Assembly: GCA_020854825.1 (NCBI GenBank)
Contig: JAHKLY010000001.1
Location: 1 to 64,000 of the forward strand
Source of the DNA: Microcaldota archaeon
Lineage (GTDB): Archaea > Micrarchaeota > Micrarchaeia > Anstonellales > JAHKLY01
Direction: 5' to 3'
Length of the DNA: 64,000 nucleotides
The translations under genes and the position numbers were made by a program. Each line of letters opens with the position of its first letter. The stretch's first letter is position 1. Positions 36,133 through 44,010 of this stretch are shown here, in pieces. The notes below the pieces were generated by a model. It did no database searches. It had not been told where the DNA came from and was given only the letters and a program-made list of their open reading frames with translations.

Positions 36133-37452
36133 TTAATTTATCTTCAAAAGTAGTATTTGAATAATATTTGATTTTTCTTTTAATTCATATTTTGCTTTTA
36201 AAATAGGAACTTTGGTTTTAATTAATAATTTCAAATCAATAGGCGTTCCAGATACTATATAATCCAATTTTTCTTTTTTATGAATATTTAAAATTATCTT
36301 TTCTAATTCTTTAATCTGTTCTTTTGAATATCCCATTGCAGGTAATACTCTCCCATCTAAATGAGAGTATTTTTCGAACGTTTGTTTAATACTTCCAGAA
36401 ATATATTTTTTACAATTAATTATTTTTGGATTTTCAGGAATAACTGCCTTGTAACCAGCACCAAATGACATTCCTCCATGTGTTAAAGTAGGACCATCTT
36501 CAATAATTAAAATTTTTTTATTTTTTATAATTATATTTCCTTCTAATGTAATAATAGAGTCTGCATGGATTATTTTAGCTTTTGAATTCATATTCTTTGC
36601 ATTTAATACTATTGTATCAATATCTCGGTTATTTGCTGTATTCTCCTTATTTATTATAATCGCATCTGCAATCCTAAATGTTATTTCTCCAGGATAAAAA
36701 AGTTTTTCGTGACCTGGTCTTAATGCATCTGCAACTGTAAACATCAGATCTGGTTTATAAAAAGGTGTGTCATTATTTCCCCCATCCCAAATTATTACAT
36801 CTGCTTCCAATTCTGCTTGTTTTAGAATCCTTTGATAATCTACCCCTGCATAAACTATAAATCCATTTTTTATATGCTCTTCATACTCCTCTCTTTCTTC
36901 AATAGTAGTATTATATTTTTCTAAATCTTGTAAAGTTTCAAATCTTTGCACTACTTGTTTTGATAAATCTCCATATGGCATTGGGTGCCTAATTATAATT
37001 ACCCGTTTTCCTTTTTGTTTTAAATAATTTGCAATATATCTAGTAGTTTGACTTTTACCACAACCTGTTCTAACAGCACAAACAGCAATAACTGGTTTTT
37101 TAGATTTTAACATTGTGCTTTCTGCTGAAAGCATTTTAAAATCAGCACCAGCTGAATTAACACGAGATGCCAAATTCATAACATAATTATAAGAAAGATC
37201 ACTATAACTTAAAATACATTCATCAATTTTATATTTTTTAATTAATTTTTCTAAATCCTGTTCTGGATAAATGGGGATTCCTTTAGGATACATTTTTCCA
37301 CTTAATATTTTAGGATATTTTCTTCCATCTATCCCTGGGATTTGAGTTGCTGTAAAACAAATAACCTCATATTCATTATTATCTTTAAATAAAACATTAA
37401 AATTATGAAAATCTCTTCCTGCTGCACCAATAATTACTATCTTTTTTTTCAT
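36133..37452 (-). CDS. cyclic 2,3-diphosphoglycerate synthetase-like P-loop protein
   Basis: A 439-aa protein of the cDPG synthetase family: KKIVIIGAAGRDFHNFNV at the N-terminus, Walker A AVRTGCGKSQTTRYIA near residue 130, VIIWDGGNNDTPFY near 222, ADALRPGHE and EDGPTLTHGGMSFGAG. Characterised members make cyclic 2,3-diphosphoglycerate, a thermoprotectant and phosphate store of methanogens. Many archaeal homologues lack proof of that activity, so the reaction is provisional. It is followed by apt and preceded closely by pth2 on the same strand. Confidence 0.82.
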   Translation of the reverse strand: MKKKIVIIGAAGRDFHNFNVLFKDNNEYEVICFTATQIPGIDGRKYPKILSGKMYPKGIPIYPEQDLEKLIKKYKIDECILSYSDLSYNYVMNLASRVNSAGADFKMLSAESTMLKSKKPVIAVCAVRTGCGKSQTTRYIANYLKQKGKRVIIIRHPMPYGDLSKQVVQRFETLQDLEKYNTTIEEREEYEEHIKNGFIVYAGVDYQRILKQAELEADVIIWDGGNNDTPFYKPDLMFTVADALRPGHEKLFYPGEITFRIADAIIINKENTANNRDIDTIVLNAKNMNSKAKIIHADSIITLEGNIIIKNKKILIIEDGPTLTHGGMSFGAGYKAVIPENPKIINCKKYISGSIKQTFEKYSHLDGRVLPAMGYSKEQIKELEKIILNIHKKEKLDYIVSGTPIDLKLLIKTKVPILKAKYELKEKSNIIQILLLKIN

Positions 37453-37460
37453 AAAAAAAC

Positions 37461-37850
37461 CTAAAGTAATTTTAGATCTTTGGTAAATTTATCTATTTGA
37501 TCTTCATACCAAGGTCCAATTGCAAAACAAGTTTTTGTTCCTGGTTTTATTTGAGTTAATCCTGCATCTCTAATTAAGGCAACTGGTATCTTTTTATCTT
37601 TTAATTTCTGAAATAAATCAACTAATTCTTTTTCGTTTTCAACTTTAACTACGACTTTTTTTTCCCCCCACATTTCCCATTTAGCTACTACTTCTGGATT
37701 ATCTCCCATCACAATTCTATATCCTGCTACTGCTGCATGGGCTACTTGCCCTGCTAATTTTCCTTTACCTAAAGTTATATCTTTCCTAATAACTATGACT
37801 TGTTTAATGGGAGAATTTGGGGTATTATTAGCTTTTTTTAAGAATATCAT
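37461..37850 (-). CDS. pth2: peptidyl-tRNA hydrolase 2
   Basis: A 129-aa Pth2-type enzyme releasing peptides from stalled peptidyl-tRNA. Family marks are KQVIVIRKDITLGKGKLAGQ, AHAAVAGY, EKKVVVKVENEKEL, and LIRDAGLTQIKPGTKTCFAIGP. The first ~15 residues are an extra tail; an internal start is possible. It is eight bases upstream of the cDPG synthetase-like gene and probably co-transcribed. Confidence 0.95.
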   Translation of the reverse strand: MIFLKKANNTPNSPIKQVIVIRKDITLGKGKLAGQVAHAAVAGYRIVMGDNPEVVAKWEMWGEKKVVVKVENEKELVDLFQKLKDKKIPVALIRDAGLTQIKPGTKTCFAIGPWYEDQIDKFTKDLKLL

Positions 37851-37925
37851 ATTTGAATTATAATATGAAGATTAATAAAGATTTATCTTTTTTGTTTTGA
37901 AATTAGGTTAAAAATAGTAGAAGTT

Positions 37926-37959
37926 TTCGTTTTACAACGAAGAATAACGTTTATAAATA
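37926..37959 (+). promoter_or_regulatory. palindrome and TATA box before a small membrane protein gene
   Basis: TTCGTT-TTAC-AACGAA (37926-37941) is a perfect 6-bp inverted repeat ending nine bases before the TATA box TTTATAAAT (37951-37959). GGTGA and the ATG at 37992 follow. The palindrome occupies the place of the TFB recognition element, where activators or repressors act. Confidence 0.6.
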
Positions 37960-37991
37960 TAGTGATTGTAGTTCTTACTGGTGACCGATAT

Positions 37992-38345
37992 ATGGCAAAA
38001 GCAAAATCAATGGAAAAAATCGGAGGCTACCTATTCATTCTAGGTATTATTTTAGCAGTAATACTTGGAGTAATGGGATCTGATCCAATGCTACTAGCAT
38101 TATTAGTAGTATTCGGAATAATTGTCGGTATCCTAAACATAAGCGACAAAGAAATTATAAATTTCTTAATTGCTGCAATTGCTTTAGGAATAGCAGGAAG
38201 TGCATTAGTAGGATTATCTGCAATCTTACCAGGTGACATCGGTGCATGGATTCTAGGAATCTTTAGTGCATTAGTTATGTTCATCGGAGGAGCAGTCATA
38301 TTCCCAGCACTAAAAGTTATATACGACATAGCAGCCGATAACTAA
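37992..38345 (+). CDS. unknown four-helix membrane protein
   Basis: A 117-aa protein with a short basic N-terminus (MAKAKSMEKIGG) and four hydrophobic helices at about residues 12-30, 36-52, 58-78 and 85-108. No charged residues of note lie inside the membrane, apart from a Ser/Asp loop. It has a strong-looking promoter (palindrome plus TATA), GGTGA eight bases before the ATG and a hairpin terminator, so it is a single-gene unit, perhaps abundantly expressed. No family is recognised. Confidence 0.75.
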   Translation: MAKAKSMEKIGGYLFILGIILAVILGVMGSDPMLLALLVVFGIIVGILNISDKEIINFLIAAIALGIAGSALVGLSAILPGDIGAWILGIFSALVMFIGGAVIFPALKVIYDIAADN

Positions 38346-38363
38346 GAAACTATAACATCTATT

Positions 38364-38390
38364 AAGGGAATTTATTTTTTCCCTTTTTTT
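38364..38390 (+). terminator. hairpin and T-run after the four-helix protein
   Basis: AAGGGAA and TTCCCTT form a 7-bp stem with a T-rich loop, followed by further Ts, 18 bases after the stop codon. Confidence 0.7.
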
Positions 38391-38471
38391 CTTTTATTTT
38401 TAAAATATATTTAGGTTTTGGCTAATTCATTTTTAATGTTAATAAGTTTATTAGTTTAAATATACACAATT

Positions 38472-38516
38472 TTATGCAGGGAAAATGTCTGATTCTAACC
38501 ATATCCTAAGGCGTCT
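38472..38516 (-). pseudogene. vestigial 3' end of a paralogue of the 38544-39167 gene
   Basis: On the minus strand this stretch reads RRLRIWLESDIFPA-stop, the same as the end of the next gene (RRLRIFLESEEL-stop). At DNA level 38488-38516 matches 38554-38582 at 27 of 29 positions. Nothing further upstream matches, so it is either a short tandem duplication of the gene end or the last scrap of a deleted copy. Confidence 0.7.
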
Positions 38517-38543
38517 TACTTAAATTTACTTCATTAATCCTAT

Positions 38544-39167
38544 TTATAATTCTTCTGATTCTAAAAATATCCTAAGGCGTCTGCCTCGCTCACGATCTTC
38601 AGGATTCTCGGATTTTTCAAGCTCAGCCATTAATTTTATTATTTCTTGAATTTCCCAGTCTTCATCATCCATTGCATAACCTGCTCCAAAAAATTTATAT
38701 GAATCTGTATCTCCTAGTTTTTCTGCAAGTAGTTTTCCTTTTTCAATACACTCATCTCTTTCAGGATCTGCACCTCTGTATTTAGGTTTAATAGAATAAC
38801 GCTCTCCTTTTTTATACATATCTAATGCTTTAGAATAATTTACTTCTTGGATATGCGGGCTAATATGATATTCTGCACGTAATTCATAAAATTGACCTGC
38901 ATATAAATATTTATTATCTGATTCTAGAGATATTGCCAATTTTTTAGCAATTGATACCCAATGGATAATATTTGCAGCTGAATTAGTAACTGTTGCTTTT
39001 ATTATATTTAATATCTCTCTATATTCTTTTTTATCTAATGCTGTTATAAATTTATTTATACTATCTACATCTGTATTACAAAAAGGAGTGAAACTGAAAT
39101 TTATAGAAGATATAACTATTGGTTGAAAATCAACTGTTGTTTTTTCTTCAAGTATTTTAAATCCCAT
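38544..39167 (-). CDS. helical-repeat protein, larger gene of cassette A
   Basis: A 207-aa soluble acidic protein. The middle (IHWVSIAKKLAISLESDNKYLYAGQFYELRAEYH) is TPR-like and aligns with ILWVSLTVQTAIKFKELGQYQYAGELLELRAENF of the gene at 44011-45174, so the two are paralogues. The first ~55 residues are beta-rich. The gene is preceded directly by the small cassette gene (one-base spacing). No known family is recognised; a scaffold or adaptor role is likely for such helical repeats. Confidence 0.75.
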   Translation of the reverse strand: MGFKILEEKTTVDFQPIVISSINFSFTPFCNTDVDSINKFITALDKKEYREILNIIKATVTNSAANIIHWVSIAKKLAISLESDNKYLYAGQFYELRAEYHISPHIQEVNYSKALDMYKKGERYSIKPKYRGADPERDECIEKGKLLAEKLGDTDSYKFFGAGYAMDDEDWEIQEIIKLMAELEKSENPEDRERGRRLRIFLESEEL

Positions 39168-39602
39168 TTAATCCTCTTTTATTTTTGATTTTTGTTGATT
39201 GGTTTTTTCTATTTCTCCATATAATTTACTTAAATATTCAATCTTTTTTTGGCAGTGCTGTATATCTTGATTTTGTAAATCCAGTCTTTTAGTCTCTTCT
39301 GTCCATGAACTAATTGCATATCTAATGTGTTCAAGTGCCTCATCTATCTGTTTTGTTTCAACATATTTTAAAGCGATTTTTTCAAATAAAATAGCACAAT
39401 CATGAAAAAGAGGAATAGAAGTACGAAACTCTTCAGCAAGATAATTAGAAGCTGATGTTAAATCCCCAATTTCAAAACTTCTTTTTGCAAGAAAAATATA
39501 TGCCTTTAATTCTTCTGCTTCTTTAAATGTCTCATTAAAAATAGTGGCTTGTTTTTGTATTTCTGGTTTAACCCCTAATATATTTTTTGACTGTACTCCC
39601 AT
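39168..39602 (-). CDS. helical-repeat protein, small gene of cassette A
   Basis: A 144-aa helical protein. It is clearly paralogous to 45176-45607: AYIFLAKRSFEIGDLTSASN / AYIFNAKKFLDRGDLESTFL, CAILFEKIALKYVE / CARLFETLAIKYEE, and ALEHIRYAISSW / ALENIEYSISSW. The A-x-x-Y-x-x-A spacing indicates TPR-like hairpins, and a conserved Cys opens the second. TTTATAAATA about 20 bp upstream of the ATG suggests its own promoter and a leaderless message. Confidence 0.78.
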   Translation of the reverse strand: MGVQSKNILGVKPEIQKQATIFNETFKEAEELKAYIFLAKRSFEIGDLTSASNYLAEEFRTSIPLFHDCAILFEKIALKYVETKQIDEALEHIRYAISSWTEETKRLDLQNQDIQHCQKKIEYLSKLYGEIEKTNQQKSKIKED

Positions 39603-39638
39603 AATATTATATTGAACTTTATATTTATAAACATTTAC

Positions 39639-41921
39639 TTATTTTATTCTTTCTACTTTAGTAGCTTCATCTTTAGTTTTATCTCTTTCTAATTTATAAA
39701 GAGCATTAAAATCATTATTTAATAAGGATTCATCGTGTGTAATAACGAATGTTTGTTCTACTATTCCTGGAATCTTGTCTTGTAATGTTTCTGAAAACAT
39801 ATTAACTGCTTGTACATCCAAATTATGAGTGGGTTCGTCTAAAATAAGCCATGATAAATTTGGAGTCAAAACCATTGCAAATGCAATCCGCATTGTTAAG
39901 CTTAAACAAGCTTTTTCACCACCAGATGCTGTTGCATCTAAATCTCTCCAAACATTGTTTTTATATAATTGAGTAACATAATCTTTTTCTTGAGGATCCA
40001 ATCGTATTCGTTCATAATCCCCATATGGATAAATAATGGGCCATATTTCCATCATTGCAGTATTAATAGCCTCTATTAATCCTTTTCTAACTTCTGTTTG
40101 TGTTTCAATTATACAATTTTTATAAATTGAATATTGTTCTTCTTTTTTATTAAAATATTCGATATCTTTTTTTAATTTGTTGATTTTTTCTGATTCCTTT
40201 GTATTTAATTCCAATATCTCCTGTTTATTTTTTAATTCTAAATTAATACTCTTAAGTTCATACTCAAATTTATTTGATTGATTATTTTTTTCTTGTAATT
40301 CTTTGTTTATTTTATTAAATATCTCTTCATCATACTCTAATTCTTTCAATTTATCTTTCTCTTGTTTAAGTTTAGTATCTAATTCTTGTTTTTCTTTTAA
40401 TTTTTTAGAATATTCCTCTATAACTCTTATCTCTTCTCTTAATTTATCTTTTTGCTCTCTTTTTTCTTTTATTGATTTTTCTAAAGTTTCCTTATTTATT
40501 TTTAATTCAGTTATTTGGTTTTCAATATTTGCTAATTGAACATTTAATTCAGTCATATCTTTTTTCTCTTTATTTAATTCGTCTATTTTATCTCTTTTCT
40601 TTTCTATTTGTTTTATCTTTGATTCTAATTCCTCTTTTTTTTGTTTTATATCTTGTTTTTCTTTTAGTAATTCTAATTCCTGTTCTTGAATTAATCTTTT
40701 TTCTTGTGTTTTTTCCATAATCAAAGTATTTCTATGTTCAGTAGATAGTTCAGAATCGCATACTGGACATTTAGATAATCCTTCAGTATTTAATTCTTGA
40801 ACTGCTTTTTCTAAATCTTTTTTCTTAATTTCTCCTTCTGATATCTGTTTTTTTATATTTTCTAGTTTTTCTTCTGTATTTTTTAAGTTTTTCTTTAATT
40901 CTTCAATATCTATGTTCTTCAAAAATTCTTGTGATTCTTTAATTTGAGTTATAATATTATTTGTTCTTTCTATATCTGAAAGTAATTTTGATTTTTTAGA
41001 TATTAATTTATTATTTTGTTTTAATAATTCCGAAATCTGTTCTTCTACTTTTTCAATATTTAATGCCCCTAATTCTTTCTTTTTTTCTTCTAAATTAAGT
41101 TTTTTATAGCAGTCTAAATTTATTAATTCTTTTTCTAATTTACTTAATAATTCTTCTTTTCGTATAATTGAATCTTTTAAATTTTGATACTCTTTTTTCT
41201 GTTTTTCTAATTTTAAAACTGTATTTCCTAATTGTTGCACATATCCCTTTAAGTTTTCATATTCTTTTGAATTAATTTTTTTTTTATTATGTAATTCTCC
41301 AATCTCTTCTTTAAGTTCGTTAATTTTTTTATCTAACTCATGTTCCTTTTCAACATCTATATTTTCCTTTAAAAATACAATTTGTTCTTTAACTTTATTT
41401 ATTATCTTCGTAGTATTTACTCTTGCAGTTTCAAATCTATCTAACCCCAATAAAATATCAATTTCCTCTTTTCTTTTACCTGGTCTTAATGAAAAAAAAT
41501 AATCTATATTATTCTGCTCAGAATATATAATTTTATTAAATAAATCATAATCCACATTTAGAATTTTTTCTATTTCTGTAGTCACTGCTTTTGGGCTTTT
41601 TTGTATTAATACATCTCTCTCATATAATAAAGCATCACTACTTTTTTTTGTTATTATTCTTTCAACTTCATATTCTTTTCCTTCAAGGTTAAATCTCAGT
41701 CTTATCTTTGCTTCTTCTTGATTATATTTGATTACATCTTCCAATTTTGCCCCTCCTCTTCTTAAATTTGGAAATGTACCATATAATCCAAAGGAAATTG
41801 CATCTAAAATACTACTTTTGCCCGAACCCATAATGCCGATTAATACATTTGTACCTTTAGAAAAATCTAGCAAAGTTTCATCATGAGATTTCCAATTAAA
41901 AAGACTTAAAGATTGGATCAT
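39639..41921 (-). CDS. rad50: Rad50-type SMC ATPase
   Basis: A 760-aa DNA-repair ATPase. Walker A GIMGSGKSSILD is at residues 29-40; the zinc hook CPVC is at 385-388 between two long coiled coils; the signature ATASGGEKACLSLTMRIAFA and Walker B SWLILDEPTHNLD are near 660-715. With Mre11 it tethers and trims DNA ends. No mre11 gene is in the window, and the upstream neighbour is aEF-1 beta; the helical-repeat cassette A follows. The message looks leaderless. Confidence 0.93.
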   Translation of the reverse strand: MIQSLSLFNWKSHDETLLDFSKGTNVLIGIMGSGKSSILDAISFGLYGTFPNLRRGGAKLEDVIKYNQEEAKIRLRFNLEGKEYEVERIITKKSSDALLYERDVLIQKSPKAVTTEIEKILNVDYDLFNKIIYSEQNNIDYFFSLRPGKRKEEIDILLGLDRFETARVNTTKIINKVKEQIVFLKENIDVEKEHELDKKINELKEEIGELHNKKKINSKEYENLKGYVQQLGNTVLKLEKQKKEYQNLKDSIIRKEELLSKLEKELINLDCYKKLNLEEKKKELGALNIEKVEEQISELLKQNNKLISKKSKLLSDIERTNNIITQIKESQEFLKNIDIEELKKNLKNTEEKLENIKKQISEGEIKKKDLEKAVQELNTEGLSKCPVCDSELSTEHRNTLIMEKTQEKRLIQEQELELLKEKQDIKQKKEELESKIKQIEKKRDKIDELNKEKKDMTELNVQLANIENQITELKINKETLEKSIKEKREQKDKLREEIRVIEEYSKKLKEKQELDTKLKQEKDKLKELEYDEEIFNKINKELQEKNNQSNKFEYELKSINLELKNKQEILELNTKESEKINKLKKDIEYFNKKEEQYSIYKNCIIETQTEVRKGLIEAINTAMMEIWPIIYPYGDYERIRLDPQEKDYVTQLYKNNVWRDLDATASGGEKACLSLTMRIAFAMVLTPNLSWLILDEPTHNLDVQAVNMFSETLQDKIPGIVEQTFVITHDESLLNNDFNALYKLERDKTKDEATKVERIK

Positions 41922-41953
41922 AATTTTATATTTATTGCAAACACTTTAAACAA

Positions 41954-42205
41954 TTATTGTCTATCCATAGAAAGTACATCTATTTCACTTATGCCTTCTA
42001 TTGCTTTAATCCTTTCTTCTACTTCATCAAAACCCTCCTCTTTGTCTTCAACAAAGATTTGAGCTTTAATTACTTTAATACCAAATCCCACATCTTCTAA
42101 TTCTGCCATATTTAATCTGCATACCTCTTTTATTTTTTCGATCATTTCTTGGATTCTATCTTGATCTTCAGTAGATATTCTAACATTTACAACTACATCT
42201 GCCAT
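41954..42205 (-). CDS. ef1b: translation elongation factor aEF-1 beta
   Basis: An 83-aa nucleotide exchange factor for aEF-1 alpha: VVNVRISTEDQDRIQEM, VGFGIKVIKAQIFVEDKEEG and VEERIKAIEGISEIDVLSMDR. It has the ferredoxin-like fold of the family and normal length. It follows the small zinc-ribbon gene, whose stop lies in its ribosome binding site (GAGGTG), so the two form an operon, a neighbourhood common in archaea. Confidence 0.95.
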   Translation of the reverse strand: MADVVVNVRISTEDQDRIQEMIEKIKEVCRLNMAELEDVGFGIKVIKAQIFVEDKEEGFDEVEERIKAIEGISEIDVLSMDRQ

Positions 42206-42214
42206 TAAAACACC

Positions 42215-42364
42215 TCATGGACCTTCAATTTTGCATTTTTTACATACATATGGGACTCCTAATTCTCTGCAATGAAGACATCTTATTATTGTTTCTCCAC
42301 AGTCTGGACATGGAAATTCCACAAATTTTGCTGCAACTTTTCCGCAACCATCACATTTCTTCAT
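42215..42364 (-). CDS. small zinc-ribbon protein with four CxxC motifs
   Basis: A 49-aa protein, MKKCDGCGKV at the start, then CPDC, CLHC and CKKC: four CxxC pairs that would bind two zinc ions. It belongs with the small archaeal zinc-finger proteins encoded next to EF-1 beta (HVO_2753 type), which are thought to bind RNA. The stop TGA (42215-42217) overlaps the GAGGTG of ef1b. GGTGATATT precedes the ATG. Confidence 0.88.
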   Translation of the reverse strand: MKKCDGCGKVAAKFVEFPCPDCGETIIRCLHCRELGVPYVCKKCKIEGP

Positions 42365-42431
42365 AATATCACCTAATACCTAAAATAAGCAATATTATTT
42401 AAAGGGAAACCTCTTTAAAATACTTACTATT

Positions 42432-42505
42432 GCCCTTATAGTATAACTTGGATAGAATAGAACCTTGCGGAGGTTAAGATCGGGGTTCAAATCCCCGTAG
42501 GGGCA
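42432..42505 (+). tRNA. tRNA-Arg (anticodon GCG)
   Basis: A 74-nt tRNA without intron. The acceptor GCCCTTA pairs with TAGGGGC, discriminator A. The T arm is CGGGG-TTCAAAT-CCCCG. The anticodon loop TTGCGGA is closed by AACC/GGTT, giving GCG, which reads CGC/CGU. A20 next to G18G19 suits arginine identity. The D stem (GTAT/GAAT) has an A12-A23 mismatch. No CCA is encoded. It is head-to-head (3' to 3') with the tRNA-Gly gene. Confidence 0.9.
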
Positions 42506-42513
42506 TTAATTAG

Positions 42514-42688
42514 TGCGCCTGCCGGGAATCGAACCCGGTTCTCAAGCTTTTTCCAAAAATTATTTTTAGGATTTAAATTTTCGTAGCAACCTGTATTTTT
42601 AAATTTTCTTTTTTGAGTAAAGACCTTTTCTTTTTTAAAAAAAAAGGATTTATGGGAAGCTCGTATCCTACCGGTAGACTACAAGCGC
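42514..42688 (-). tRNA. tRNA-Gly (anticodon CCC) with a 104-nt intron
   Basis: Exon 1 is 42688-42653 and exon 2 is 42548-42514; the mature tRNA is 71 nt. The acceptor GCGCTTG pairs with CAGGCGC, discriminator A. The D arm is GTCTACCGGTAGGAT, the T arm CCGGG-TTCGATT-CCCGG. The intron (42652-42549) is at the canonical 37/38 site, with a strict BHB: outer helix CGAGC/GCTTG, central helix TTCC/GGAA, bulges CA|T and AA|A, inner helix AAAT/ATTT. The loop after splicing is TTCCCAA, anticodon CCC. The 5' end abuts the stop codon of the next gene. Confidence 0.93.
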
Positions 42689-43186
42689 TTAAATTTTTGA
42701 ACCTAAGAAACAACTAATTCCTCCAATTAAAAGTGAAGATGCTAAATATAAAATTATATCTTGAACTAAAATATTAAAAAGAAATAATACCGAAATAACA
42801 AAAATAACTAAAACACTTGAAACCACTCCTATTAAACAACCACTACAAGAACAACAAATTGCAGATTTCTTTTTTTGTTTTGCTAATATTCTAGAGGCAA
42901 GCATAGAAAATACAAACACAAAAAACAAATTTAAATATAGTATTTTAGAAACAAATAAGTATGTTATAAGAGAAAAAACAAACGCTAAAAATGAAAAACT
43001 TAACACTAACATTAGTTTATGAGGTTTTGAAAATTCTTCAGGAGCATTTCTAGGCAATTCTACTTTTTCTTTTTTAGATATTGTTTTCTTCGTTACTGTC
43101 TTTTTCTTAGTATTTGATTTCTTTTTAGCTGTCTTTTTTTTAGTAGTTTTTGATCTTCTACTTTTTGAATTTTTCTTAGTTACCAT
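42689..43186 (-). CDS. unknown membrane protein with poly-basic N-terminus
   Basis: A 165-aa protein. Residues 1-45 are Lys/Ser/Thr-rich and strongly basic, probably binding nucleic acid or membrane lipid on the inside. Four hydrophobic helices follow (about 57-77, 82-100, 110-135, 140-162) with a Cys cluster before the third (ICCSCSGC). No family is recognised. Its stop codon is directly adjacent to the 5' end of tRNA-Gly, so the two may share a transcript. Confidence 0.7.
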   Translation of the reverse strand: MVTKKNSKSRRSKTTKKKTAKKKSNTKKKTVTKKTISKKEKVELPRNAPEEFSKPHKLMLVLSFSFLAFVFSLITYLFVSKILYLNLFFVFVFSMLASRILAKQKKKSAICCSCSGCLIGVVSSVLVIFVISVLFLFNILVQDIILYLASSLLIGGISCFLGSKI

Positions 43187-43239
43187 AAAATAATTAAAAT
43201 CCTATAATATTTAAATGTTCTCTCTTACTAAATAACAAT

Positions 43240-44010
43240 ATGAAAATAAAGATAAATGTTAAAAAATCATTAAATGATAATGCTTCAGATTATTACAGTA
43301 AAAGTAAATTTGCAAGAAAAAAAATAGAAAGATTAGAAAAAGAAATAGAAAAAACAAAAGAATTATTGAAAAAAGAAGAATCAAAGCCTAAACCTAAGAA
43401 AAAAACAAGAATAAAAAGAGAAAAGGAATGGTTTGAAAGATTTAGATGGTTTTTAACCTCAAAAGGAAAATTAGTAATTGCAGGTAGAGATGCAAAACAA
43501 AATGATGTTTTATACTCTCAATATTTAGAGGATAATGACTTATTTTTTCATGCAGATATTCAAGGTGCACCAGCAACAATTCTAAAAGACGGAATAAATG
43601 CAACAGAAGAAGAAAAGGAAGAAACAGCTATCTTTGCAGCTTCATATTCTAGCGCATGGAAAACTGGATATACAACTGTAGACGTATATGCACTTAGAAA
43701 AGAACAAGTAGGAAAACACTCACAAGGAGGATCAGTAGGTAAAGGTGCATTTACTTTAACTGGTGAAAGAGAATGGTTTAAAAATACTATTCTAGGATTA
43801 ACTCTTTTTACTGAAAAAAATAAAAAAAATATTGAGATTGTAAAGGTTTTACCAGGTGAAAATAAAAGCGCAGGAAAAAAACGAGTCATAATCAAACCTG
43901 GAAATAAAGAAAAGGGAGAAATTGCAAAAATAATAGCTAAAAAATTAGATGCTGAAATAGATGAAATTCTACAAATTTTACCTCAAGGCACTACTGATAT
44001 TATAGAATAA
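43240..44010 (+). CDS. stand-alone NFACT-R (DUF814) protein, NEMF/RqcH C-terminal homologue
   Basis: A 256-aa protein. Residues 1-60 are a short coiled coil; from about 65 comes an NFACT-R domain: RFRWFLTSKGKLVIAGRDAKQND, DLFFHADIQGAPATIL, and YTTVDVYALRKEQVGKHSQGGSVGKG. In NEMF/Rqc2/RqcH this domain belongs to a ~600-residue ribosome-rescue factor. The N-terminal NFACT-N, HhH and middle domains are missing here and not nearby, so the protein is either a split half or a reduced form. It is convergent with cassette B. Confidence 0.88.
   Translation: MKIKINVKKSLNDNASDYYSKSKFARKKIERLEKEIEKTKELLKKEESKPKPKKKTRIKREKEWFERFRWFLTSKGKLVIAGRDAKQNDVLYSQYLEDNDLFFHADIQGAPATILKDGINATEEEKEETAIFAASYSSAWKTGYTTVDVYALRKEQVGKHSQGGSVGKGAFTLTGEREWFKNTILGLTLFTEKNKKNIEIVKVLPGENKSAGKKRVIIKPGNKEKGEIAKIIAKKLDAEIDEILQILPQGTTDIIE

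Noticed and set aside
38488-38582. Direct repeat considered as an attachment site
   Set aside because: Both copies encode the same gene-end peptide with stops, no tRNA or integrase is near, and only 66 bp separate the starts; a gene duplication remnant explains it better.
39639-41921. Rad50 plus helical-repeat cassette considered as a defence system
   Set aside because: The ATPase has an ordinary Rad50 zinc hook and signature, and cassette A appears to have its own promoter. No nuclease or effector is linked.
42432-42505. The mismatch in the D stem taken as sign of a tRNA pseudogene
   Set aside because: All other arms pair well and the anticodon loop and A20 suit tRNA-Arg; a single A12-A23 mismatch is not enough to call it dead.
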